From the NCBI GenBank assembly GCA_031763025.1, contig JASSKH010000007.1, positions 15,400,080 to 15,464,079 of the forward strand: DNA of 64,000 bases, in the 5' to 3' direction. The notes beneath the pieces were generated by a model. That model had not been told where the DNA came from. It did no database searches and saw only the letters and a program-made list of their open reading frames with translations. Both the position numbers and the translations under genes were made by a program. Positions 37,105 through 47,883 of the stretch are shown in pieces. Position 1 is the first letter of the stretch, and each line of letters starts with the position of its first letter. This stretch comes from Macrocystis pyrifera. Taxonomy: Eukaryota > Sar > Phaeophyceae > Laminariales > Laminariaceae.

Positions 37105-38722
37105 TCACCTTCGCTCCCGCTTCCGCCGCCGCGAAGCAGCGACACGTTTAGAACGGCCCGTCGAGCGTGCCGCCGGGGCCTTCTTTGCAACAGATGTCTT
37201 GGACTTGTCCGAGCTTGCACCTCCGTCTTTCCTGGCATTCCTCTTGCCCTTGATGGGCTCAATAGGAGGCGATGTCGCCACCTCCCCGGCTGCCGGGCGT
37301 CGACGTCTAGACCTCGTGCTGAGAGCTTCCGTCGCTATTTCTGTAGCGTCGAGCTTGGTCCGGTTGCGTGTTCGCCCGCGTCGGGATGCGGACGTTGAAC
37401 TGCCCCCCTCCGGCAGAGGACTCGAACGGGCAGCTCGCCGGCCGCGAGAAGGCGGAAGAACAGCGACAGCCTCCTTACGACCGCGCCGTGACGGTCGGCC
37501 TCGGTCTTTGGCGCTGGGTGCTGCCTCATTTGAACCAGAACCTTCCTCGTCTCCTTCGGCATCAACACCACCTACGGCAGCATCCTCTTCTGGCCCAGAA
37601 GTATCCTCACCCTTCTCCCGATCATCCTTGGACTCGGAAAACCCGGCACCTTGCTCTCCTGTTCGTTCTCCTGTCCCCGCTTCCGCTCCATCCGCACTTC
37701 CGCCGCCGCCCCCAGGAACGCCAACCTCTGACGCGGCCCACTTCCGTAGCTCGCCGCGAAAGCGGGTGCGCATCTGCTCGACCTTGCCCGAATCGTCGGC
37801 GTTGAAGTCACGCAGCATGTCGGCGAGCTCGGCCTTCCTCATCATGTACACACGCCGCCCGCACCACGCCTGCTTGCGAGGGTTTGTGTCCGCCGCCTCG
37901 GCCTTGCGCTGCACCAACGCGTCCACCAGGTCGTGAGTAACCTCCTCGTCATCCTTGCGCAGAGAAGCCATGTCCAGATCGTGCAGGTGCTGGCGCCTGT
38001 CCTGCGGCTTCATCGCCGAAACCGGCATCCCGTGGAACCGGACTCTGTCAGGAGAGACGTGTTGCTCAAGGGCTTCCTCCGCCTTGACCGGCTCGACGCG
38101 CCCTCTCCTACCTCGCGGAACGGGAGAAGCAGCGAGCGGTGATGCGGCCGGCCGTCCCGCTCGCGTGGCAGCCCGCCCTCGCCCAGTGGGCCGCGCTCCC
38201 TTCTTGGATTTGGCGTTACTTTGATCTCCGCCGTCAGTGCTGCCCTTATCCTTGACAGCTGCTCTAGACACGGTCCGTTTGGGAGCGTGCCCCCCTTTTC
38301 CGGAGTGCCCGCCGAGGAGAGCCTCGCAAAGGCAGCTCTGAAGGTCGGCTTTGAGGTGTCCCTTAGGCTTGAGGCCCATCTCCTCGACGTGTTTCCTCAG
38401 CGCCACCACCTTCATGCCCAGCACGCGGACGCCGCCCACCGACGCCGTTCGCTCTTTCGAGGCCTCGTCTGTGCCCCCCCCCCCCCCCCCCTTTGCCTCC
38501 TCCTGTTCTGCCTCGATGCTCTCGTCACTACCCTCGCTATCCACTTCTTCGTCTTCTTCCTCTTCCTGTTTCGCCACATTGTTCACCGCGTCCCGCCAGC
38601 ATTTCTCCAGGTCAGCCTTCCTGGCTCCCTTGGGCTTCAACCCCAGGGCCCTCACCCCTTCCCGAAGTTCTGCCACAGTCATGCCAGGCTTAGGACCGGT
38701 GGTCGCAGCAGCAGCGGCAGCA

Positions 38723-38758
<36 letters not shown>

Positions 38759-39957
38759 TTGGACTTCGTGCCGGCTGGATGCTTCGGGGCACCATCGAGC
38801 TCCTCTGCCTCCCTCATCGTCCTCGTCCGCTTGTTCTCCCTCCTGCGTGTGCCGCGATCACCCGTGGGCGTCACCGAGCTAGCCAAGCTAGTCGGGGCCG
38901 CTGAGGCAACAACCGCGGCGGCCGGGGCTGGCGCTGGGACTTGTGCGGGAGCAGGCGCCGCGGTCTCCGCCAGGGCGTCGGCATCGTCTTCATCGTCCGA
39001 ACACGAAATGACGATCGGGCTATCCTTCGTTTCCGGACCCTTCCGGAGCGATGTCACGGCCAAAGACGTTCTCCTCTTTAAATGGCGAGCGTCCCGCGCT
39101 GAGGCTGCCTCCGACGCTTCCAACCCGGAACCCGGCAAGGAGATGATATCAAAGCCAACGATGGTGCCCGCTCCCGGAGTGCCCGCGGCGAGGTCGGAGC
39201 AGAGGCGCTGAGCGAGGCGCACGCGCAGTTCTGGCTGCCTCCCAGAGTGGCTAAGGCCGAGATCGGTCAGCGCACTCCGCAGCTCGGTCACGAGCATGGC
39301 CATCAGCGGTTTCCGGTTGTACCGGAGGCTAGCCAGTGCCTCGCCTTCGGTCCATTGGTCTAGGTCGTGGTCGGCCCGCCCCGCGCCGCGCGTGGCTTCC
39401 GTCTTCACAGCAGTCGCAGCACCACGGCCTTGGCGACCACCCTTCGCCCTGCCACCCTCATCCTCGTTCACATCTTCCTCATCATCTTCGTCGTCCTGGT
39501 CGTGAGCATTCACTGCGCGTCTTCCCTTCCCCTTCCCCTTGCCTTTCCCCTTGCCGTTGCCTTTCCCCTTGGTAGAGGTGGTCACAGGGGTCCCGGAGGA
39601 CGAAGAAGCGTCAGGCGGGGCTTCGCCGAGTGCCCGAAGCGCCGAGCGAGCTGCTTCTTGCAGGGTCTGCCTGGAACCGCGGCCTGGCATGGGTAGACCT
39701 AGCCGACCCGTGGCGGGGGTGTCCCCGCTGGCGCCGCTACCACCACCGCCGACATCGTCGGCAGCCTCGCGTTGGCTGGCCGAGGCCCTTCCCGGCCGCC
39801 CCGTGGCTGCTGCTGGGGCTGTCACCGTGGCCGTGGTTGCGGCGGCTGCGGCGGCTGCGGCGGCTGGCGTTTCGTCTTTACCCCCGAATCCAATCATGCC
39901 GAGAAACAACTGTGCCGCGCTTTTGCGACGTTTAAGGGGCCGTTCACCATCACTCAT
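37105..39957 (-). CDS. Nuclear protein with four SAP-like motifs
   Basis: A 950-codon open exon starting at ATG 39957 (MSDGERPLKRRKSAAQLF). The start has a basic NLS-like LKRRK followed by an amphipathic stretch (AAQLFLGMIGFGG). SAP-like helix-turn-helix motifs lie at about residues 219-255 (VTELRSALTDLGLSHSG), 424-460 (VAELREGVRALGLKPKG), 510-545 (VVALRKHVEEMGLKPKGH) and 700-740 (RKAELADMLRDFN). SAP domains bind DNA or chromatin. A KGKGNGKGKG tract and acidic patch lie at about 130-165, an IVISCSDDEDD SUMO-interacting-like motif at about 315, and a polyalanine tract near 400 encoded by a CTG run. The C-terminus is basic. The frame closes next to a GTGAGG donor, so the protein probably continues. 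Linker regions look disordered. Confidence 0.8.
38709..38758. repeat. GCA/GCT triplet tract coding polyalanine
   Basis: About 16 triplets encode polyalanine in the SAP protein. It is an in-frame expansion site. Confidence 0.9.
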
Positions 39958-42293
39958 CCCTTACCTGAGACGGACGGTCGCAGAGGGGCAGAAGCAAAGT
40001 TGTTCCGTTAGTTGAGACTACGACGTATATACCAAGTACCAGTATGTACCTGAGGGTTGTACGACGTACCTGGTGCCTGGTACCAATATGAAATTAGCTC
40101 TGTGCCCCTCGCATGAATACGCACAAAAAGAGCAATGAAAATGCAGCAGCAGTGCTATCGTCGGCTACATATCAGGTACACACAGGCCTGGCTGTGGTGC
40201 TGCCTAATTGGCCACAGCAAGTACCAGGTATGAAATTGACAATTGAGGCTGACTCTTATGGTACCAGAAACCAGAAAACAAAACAGGATTTTCCCTTCAT
40301 CGCGTAGAAACCCCAATTGTAGTGCCGCCGGTAGACATGAGCCATTTCCGATCACTGCCCAAACACGAAAACCTGTGCTTTGAACACACACAGCAGCCGC
40401 CGCCGCCGCCGCCACCGATTTCTCGCCTCACAGGGCACGAGATGACGTCAAACCTTCGAGGTCGTATGCCCCACTGCTCTGAGAGTGCTCGCTACCAAGA
40501 GTTTGAGGGTCGTTAAAGCTGTGTGGCAGGAGTTCTCGCTCAAGACATCGGAGCCCGACCCATTTCTGGACGGTTTGGTTCCAGACGGAAATGGGACCCA
40601 ATTTCGTCTAAAAAAAACGGGCCAGAAACGGGCCAGGCTCTCACGTCTCGAGCGAGAACTCCGGCCACACAGTATCAACGACAACGACCCTCAAACTTGG
40701 TAGCGAGCACTCTCAGAGCAGTGGAGCATATAGCCTCGAAGGTTTGGCGTTGTCTCGTGCCCTGTGAGGCGAGGGATCATCGGCGGTGGTAGTTGTTGTG
40801 TGTTGAAAGCGCAGCTTTTTCCTACAGCGGCATACCAAATAATATCTCCCATCGGCTGTGTGGGTTTCAACACCATAAAGGGGAAACCCTGTTATGTTAT
40901 CTGGTTTCTGGTCCCATAAGAGTCAGCTTGACCAACAGGATATTATAGAATACTCCACATTTGGTAAGTGGTTTTAGATGGGGGGATCGCCTTTTCGTAA
41001 CTCGTAACCCGTACGCGGGCAGTAAAAAAAATATTTGTACGTGAATCATACCATAGCTGAAAGAGCTGAGATACGCCCGAACCCTACCCTTCCGTATATT
41101 ATCAATAGTATACCTGCACGTACCCGTAAACCTGCCCAATCATGCCCTCAGATAGCAGATAACTGGTATTAATAACTGCATAGGACCCTGGTATGCAAGT
41201 ACCAGTTAGTTATAGTAGCTGGAGAGGGCCTTCAGCTTCGTCTATCAAACTCAAGGTTACGACAGCGGAAACAGCAACACCAGAATAAATACGTCGTAGG
41301 ATGCCCTCGTACGCTGCAGCTATGCGAGGGCGCGGTCGGGGGTTAGAGGTAAAGCAGTAGAGGTGCTCGTGGTGTATTTCAGCGTTCTGCCTGTCTCTGT
41401 TGATTCTACGTACTGCTCTATTAATATTAATAGTATGGGTTACGAGTGCGAGTACAAACAATACTTTGCGAAGGCGCTCACGTAAATGGGAGCGTCCACA
41501 ACTGCTGCTGTATTTCGTAATAGTATTATACCTGGTACGAGAAAACAAAATAAAGAGTGTGAAAGCAAGCACCGCCTCGTACTCCTAAAAGTGATGATGG
41601 CAGAGAGAGAGGTCACTACCGCCCCAAACTGCTTTCAAATGTGGCGAACGATTTCCCGTTGGGTAACGGTGGTGGCAAAGCGCCCGCACGGCACCAAACC
41701 CTGGAAACATAAATTTATAGAGCGGTGCTATCTCAACCGCGACATGCAGAATTGCGACCTCGTGGGCTGAGCTTGCCGTTCGGGTGTTGGGTGCCCTTTG
41801 TCACGTCTGCAGCCTATTATTACCTGCTGTAGATTGGCTGTGAGAGGAGAAAGGGCTTCAGTACGCAAAATGCTTACGATACATCGTGCGCGCTAAGTGG
41901 CTCCCGTGACAATACAATTGGCACGTTCCCTACATCTAAATCGTACCGTCCCTATAGTCCGTATGCTCACCTGTATAATGCACGCACTATGCTTCACTTA
42001 GGGCACCTGGGTCTACTGGGCTGTCAGCCTGAATTCGCGGTGTCCTCAAAAGTCCCGTTCCCCGTTGCCAAAACTTTTACATTTTGTGGAACTCCATTCT
42101 CTGAATGTTGTGTTCGTGTCAATGGGAATGATAGAGGTTCGTGTTTTGGAAAAGTGGCGCAGACAGGCCGACTGGAGACTGGATGCTCGTTCGTGCGTGC
42201 ACGATATCGCTTGCGCTGGCACCATCCCGATCGCTACTGTTGACCGCCAATTTCCCTCTTCGACGAAGCTTGGCTTCAACCGCTGGAATCACC
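39958..42293. other. Divergent intergenic region
   Basis: Promoter space between the minus-strand SAP gene (ATG 39957) and the plus-strand HD gene (ATG 42294). It contains the 680-bp foldback and several TACCTGGTA/TACCAGGTA words. No further gene is supported; open frames are short and without motifs. Confidence 0.5.
40248..40927. mobile_element. 680-bp foldback (long inverted repeat) element
   Basis: The two halves are near-perfect reverse complements of each other around a centre at about 40588. The ends are GCTGACTCTTATGG-ACCAG (left) and its complement (right), extending through ACCAGAAACCAGA, TCGCCTCACAGGGCACGAGA and ACTGCTCTGAGAGTGCTCGC to GAAATGGGACCCAATTTCGT near the centre. The arms differ by indels in the GCC-triplet segment and elsewhere. 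There is no transposase frame and no clear target duplication. It is consistent with a non-autonomous foldback transposon or large MITE. Confidence 0.85.
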
Positions 42294-45200
42294 ATGTCCG
42301 CAGCCGGAGAATGTGAGCAACTCACGTTTTTAAACGTCAACATGATGACTGCGTTGTGACATGTCGTACTGCTGTACCAATGGGAATGACACAATGCTAT
42401 TAATACGAAGTATTATTAATAATAGTCATTCCCATTGTACTGCTGTGCCTTGGTACAAGGAAGCTCCTGTCTGCTGCCTTTGTGTGTGTACTGCTGTATA
42501 TATTATTGTGTCCACGGTGCCCCACTACAGTAATATGGCAAGTGCTCTATGGATACATCCAACCAGCTAGCCGAGGCGTACAACGGTTTGATTCTAGCCT
42601 TGCTGACGTCGCCACTCTTGCTTTTTGTTTCTCACTATTTGCCTCCATTCGTCTCTCTCTACTCTCCACACAGCAATAAGTTCCGAGGAACGACCCACAC
42701 CCTCTCCATCCGACTCACTGTCGTTCCTCAGAGTTGTGGGCAAGCTCAAGGGGCTCAAGAGAACCGGCTGGGTTCACTGCGGAGTCTCGCAGCCAGAGTA
42801 AGCATACACATCTCCTTATTGCGGCGCTTGTGATGATCAAAAGCAATCAGGATGCGCATGTTTGTCTCGAAGGATATTGCTGCTACGAGTACAGAGTCAT
42901 GACTCGTGACACCATGACAAGATGGCCAGACTGCAGAGGGACGGCGGGAGGGAGGGAGAGGGAGAGCGGGCGTCATGGATTAGACTACCGCCGAGACTTT
43001 AGCTTGTAAGCAAATTCTGTGGTTGAAGCAACTTTGTCAAGTATGCCCATAGCAACCTCCCTAGTCATTCCATGCGTGACTATTAATATTAGTAAACTAC
43101 CCCAGGTACAGTACTGCTGTACGAGTGTCGGTAGATCATTAACATTCACTAGATGCCGCGATGGGCGCCATGGATATCGTCGTTGGGGTCATGTTTTGGC
43201 TGTTGATCTTGATCCCCTCCGTTTGACCTGCTGTTTGATACTTCTGAGACTTCCATGGCTCTCCCTCTTTCCTGATTCCCCTCTTTCCCCTATGAAACTA
43301 TTGACAGATCGGTGTCGGACCATATGTACCGCATGGCCATGTGCTCCTTCCTCGTCACGGACCCCAAGCTAGACAGGTGATAAACTTGACAGGTGCTGAA
43401 GCTGAAACATCCTAAGACACTTCTTGCCGGTCGGCGCTGTGTCACCGCTGTTTCCCTTGAGATGGGCCTCTCAAAGAGTCTGTGTGTTTTCACTGCCCCT
43501 GCCGTCCGCACGTAGAGTAGTTAAAGCAGGGCAAGGCTACAGTGCTGTACAACTAAGGACCCGCTTAGGCTTCTTCTGTAGTCGCATACTATTGATACAT
43601 GTGCCAGAAACTCCTTTTTTCTTACTTGGGAGATTCGATCCGTCCTTGTCTGCGTATCTCACGCTCAGGACGGTACAGTAAAACATTAAATCTGCGAGTT
43701 CATGCTGATGCTGTTGTTGCTGTCGTCGTCGCGTCGTCTCATTAAGTCATCGCCTGGAGTCTCTTAATAGTCCAAGTGGAATACGGGGAGAGGTTCGGTG
43801 CGAAGGCATTTCTGCCGGTCGAATCGCGTTTCGTGTTGTCCGTCTCCTACTGCATTGGCGCATTGACACAAATCGCTTCACTCTTGATTACCCGCCTGTC
43901 TCGATGGCTCCAACGCTTACGCTTTCAGCGCCGTCGCAATAAAAGCTGCAACATACTATTACGGGGGTCCATAGTTAACGGGACCAAATTTTGTTAGTAA
44001 AAATATGTAAATATATAGGTTTTTATGTATACCATAGGTCCTGTTAACTATGTACCCCCGTAATACCACAGTATTTATATGAAAGCATGCCTCATGCGCG
44101 GGTGACCCCTATTTGTGCAGGTCGAGAATAATGAAGCTGGCGGTGGTTCACGACCTCGCGGAAGCCTTGGCGGGCGATATTGCCCCCTTCCAGAACGTTA
44201 GTAAAGAGGACAAGCGTCGCCTTGAAGAGGATGGACTCGAGAAGATTTGCTCCACACTAGGAAGCGAGCCCATCGGTGGGTGGATGGATGGGTGGGTGGA
44301 GCGATTGGGCTGTCTGTTGTCACTAAACCTGCTTTTTTTTGGGGGGGGGGGGCTATGGGGAGATACAGAGGGAATATTCGGTCTGATGCGTTGTGGTTGA
44401 CAGAAATCACGTACGGTTAGCCACATTACTGCGGGTGTACGAGGTACTACACAGAACTTGTTGTCTATATCGTGTACAACCTACAACACTACGAGTATGT
44501 AGCTCTACTTGCACAGCACGGATATTTACATGCGAGGTATGAAGTACCCATTATCTATTACAGTAGTATATACTGGTAGGTATTTGAATAGTGTGATAGG
44601 CTTCACAAACTCTTTCTTGTCAATAAGCATACCGGTGGCATCTTGTGCTTTTGCGTCTGATGCGTTGAATGGGCGTTATTTTAAGCGAGTCAATAATTGT
44701 TTTCCATTGGAATCCTAATCCTATTGTGTTTCGTACCTGGTAAGTGAAAACTCCGGGCGCAGAGCTACAACGTCTGTTGGTTCAGGACTTTTGATCGCCC
44801 CGCTGTTTTATGGTCTATAGTCGACAGAATCGGGCCCCGGCATGTGCAGCTCGGGTCCCTTGTATCGGTATACTTGTACTGTTTATTGTGACCGACCGCG
44901 TTTGGCACCTGTACTTGGCAGCTCATGAGATAAAGGAGCTGTGGCTTGAGTACGAAGACTGTACATCAGAGGAGGCGCTAGTCGTCAAAGATTTCGACAA
45001 GCTGGAGATGATTGTCCAGGCAGACGAGTATGAGCGAGGTGAGCCATAATGCAAGGTACAGTACGCCCATGGCGTCATAGCATGACGCGTGGGTGGGAGT
45101 GGTCTGTAAAGCGATGTGTTGATGGTGGGGGGCTACCATTTTTTTTTGGTGGTTTCACGATCGTCTTTGCGCATGTACCGTTTTTGCTGCGTAAATATTG

Positions 45201-46597
45201 TAGGTACATTGCTTCCATTATTGATGCTGCAGGGGACCTCGGCGCTTGTACCCACCGCCTTGCCCCCTACTGGTGTAGTAGCTGTCGGTGCATCTGCCAC
45301 GATTGAGCTCGTTTGTGCATGCAAGTCCTACAATTTCTAGCTGAATGCACTCGCAGAATAATTTGGGTAAGAATTTCTCGTTACTGCAGACTGTTGACGT
45401 TGCTGGGCACGCTTTGAATCAATTGCGTGTCCCTGGCCGTGTGTGTGCGGCCAGGGGGGCAGGTGCTTCTTCATATGGCGTCTTCTTTGCATAGTAATAT
45501 GATAGCATGATAATGCATAATGCCGATACGACGATGTTGACCGCTACCTGGTATATCCCATTGTCATTGAGATGAAGCGGCACAAATCCAGCGGCCAGCA
45601 CTTTCAGCATTCAATTATATAGTCGACCAGACAGATCTGTAGGGCTTGCACGCAGCCGCTGTTCGGCAGGGGTGCTGATGACGCTTTCGCGGCACTAATG
45701 CCTTCCATCGTACGGTATGGAGGCGTCACTATTTCTACTATTACGGGGGTCCATAGTTAACAGGACCAAATATTGTTAGTAAAAATACCTAAATATATAG
45801 TTTTTTATGTATGCCACAAGTCCTATTAACTATAGACCCCCGTAATACTACTTTTAATACTACAGTAGGACAACGGCAGGCCGGAGCCTCTATTTTACCG
45901 TGCGGAAACTGATTTTCGATGACTATTATTTGTCCACTAAACCGAGCCACACTCGCGTCCTTACCCTCTGCCCGCTTGACGTTGCAGATCAGGGGATGGA
46001 CCTCAGCGGGTTTTTCGAGAGCACAAAAGGGGGCTTCACCACGCCTCAGGTGATCTCACGAGTAGAGCAGACGGTTCACTGATCTACCTCGTCTTGGTAA
46101 CCGTAGCGTCACCAATGGAATTTCTCATCCCAGCAATCTTCCCGCACCCGTTCATGTATGCAACAGGCGCAGGAACATGCGTTATAAGGTTGCACGATAG
46201 TTCTCGTGGGGTTCCTCGTCCTGGTGTGAATGGGACGACCCCATCAAGGAAGAAACTCCCTCGTTATTCAGTCTACCAATATAGGATAAAATGCGTGCGG
46301 TAGACCATTGAACAGCACGTTTTCTACATGCCGCTATGCCGGTACACGCGAGCAAGGTGAAGGGTCTCTAGGCCATGTCGCCTGCGCTCTGTACACCTAT
46401 ATTTGGCGTTGGATAAGTTGTTGGTACTGATTTTACTGACGTGTTCTACTGTATCGTCTCTCGTGGCACTTGGCGTTTGACGCGTACAGGTACAGTCGTG
46501 GGACAAGGAGTTGAGGGCACAGAGAAAACGCCGTCAGCAAGAATCGACACCTAGTCCCGATGGTGGCAGAACGGGGGGCTCAGAGGGGGCAGCATGA
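42294..46597 (+). CDS. HD-domain phosphohydrolase (HDDC2/YfbR-like 5'-nucleotidase)
   Basis: Metal-dependent HD-family protein; characterised relatives hydrolyse (deoxy)nucleoside 5'-monophosphates. Exons: 42294-42312, 42674-42797, 43308-43376, 44121-44275, 44922-45038, 45988-46049, 46490-46597; 654 nt, 217 aa, all phases consistent and all donors GT. The start is ACCATGTCC followed by a very short 19-nt exon. [17 protein letters not shown] matches the N-terminal helix of the family; [11 protein letters not shown] carries the first metal-ligand His, [13 protein letters not shown] the HD dyad, and KELWLEYED a later conserved segment. The Lys/Arg/Gln-rich tail (AQRKRRQQE) is extra. The length fits the family (about 200 aa). 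No transit peptide is evident, so a cytosolic or nuclear location is likely. Two introns contain MITEs. Confidence in the family is high; substrate is inferred. Confidence 0.93.
42367..42446. repeat. Small hairpin flanked by TACTGCTGT repeats
   Basis: CAATGGGAATGAC (42378-42390) and its complement (42425-42437) enclose an ATTAATA-rich loop. TACTGCTGT occurs on both sides (42367-42375 and 42438-42446). It lies in the first intron of the HD gene and may be a tiny insertion with a target duplication. Confidence 0.75.
43957..44065. mobile_element. MITE copy 3 (TTACGGGGGTCC family)
   Basis: 109 bp with near-perfect terminal inverted repeats (TTACGGGGGTCCATAGTTAA, and at the right end GTACCCCCGTAA), flanked by TA. 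It lies in an HD-gene intron, about 55 bases before an exon. Confidence 0.93.
45739..45847. mobile_element. MITE copy 4 (TTACGGGGGTCC family)
   Basis: 109 bp, same orientation and ends as copy 3, with a TA on each side. It lies in the following HD-gene intron, about 140 bases before the next exon. The core differs from copy 3 at only a few positions. Confidence 0.93.
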
Positions 46598-47883
46598 GGG
46601 AGGGGCCACCGCCAGAGGATGCGAACATACCTCCCTAACCATAGAGAGTAGTCTTTAAGTCCATTATGTGTGAAAAAGTGAGAGGGTGAGCGTGTGCCTG
46701 ATTAAAAAAACAAAGAGGTTTGTGTGGCGGCTTTTTTTGAAACGCGTACCTGGTTTAAGTTTTTGCACCGTTTCATGTCTCACTTTGAACTTTGAAGATG
46801 CCGTCCAAGCAACAGGAAGACACATTAAGGGGCAGAAGGCGTCGTGTGGGTCGTCTGTTTTTTTTTGTTTGACGGTGCTGGAGTTGGTGTACCGTATTGG
46901 TATGTTGGGCTGCTATCGATGGAAGAAATTAGAGAGAAAAGGAAACCGCTTCTACTGGAGTCAGTAATGTGCCGCCAACAGGAGGAAACAACCAGTGCCC
47001 GACACCTCTGTCGGCGAGTACGCAGTGAGCATCGTTGGCGGGCCAGGTAACACTTTCTAGTACTAAAAGCAGTTTTTGATAGGAGTTTCTGGGGATTCAC
47101 TTGGCGGGAGCTAAGTCTCAAGAAGGTGTCTGCTCTCGCTTTCTATCTTACAAAGCAAAGCCTTCACGACTAGTAGGGGCAATATTAGCCTCGTTAGTGC
47201 GGTTGGCCGCCGGAGCCACCCCAAGCGAAACACACACTTTTTTTTGCGGGGTTTTCTACCACTTTTCGTGTATTTGGTTGACTTGCTGCAGTAGCGGTGT
47301 TCCCCCCGTTCGGTAGCACTTGATAGTTCAGCAGTCTTGTTCTACGGTAGGCAGTTTCGTGACGGAATTATAGGAACTTCGAGGCCGCGTGCGACAGACC
47401 AAAGAACTTCGCGCCGGGGTATTCAAAGACAAGGACTAGACAAGGACTAGACTGCGCTTCACGCCCCATGTCAGCCTCATGCTAGACAAGGTGGACACTG
47501 ATTTGAGGTGATTATGGAAGCTTCCATTTCGAACTCGTTCTACACTACTGTCCGCATGTGTCTATTGTGCCTGGCGGGAAAGGTATGAACCCCAGTTGCA
47601 GGCGCTTTAAGCGGACAAATAGTTTCCATATCCACTTGGTGTTGTTTATCTGCAGGCAAGAAGCCGGCAGGAAACCCTGGCACTCGTTGTGGGATCTACA
47701 CGTATACACCTATGGAGTAGTAACGCTACAAAAAACGTCGACGACATATGCCTCGGAGCCCCGCGCCAACTTCTAGCGCTACTGCAGCTACGCTATACAT
47801 ACTATACGATGAAGCACTTCCGGTAGACCACAAGACTAATACTAGTAGTATTACTAGTCGATAGGCATATCTCGGCGCCACCC
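46598..47883. other. Convergent intergenic region
   Basis: It lies between the stop codons of the HD gene (+) and the RING gene (-). Open frames are short and lack motifs. No repeats of note were seen beyond a GACAAGGACTA duplication near 47430-47450. Confidence 0.5.

Noticed and set aside
46686-46967. Plus-strand frame after the HD gene as a further exon
   Set aside because: The HD protein already ends at TGA 46597 with a complete domain; this frame has no acceptor or motif.
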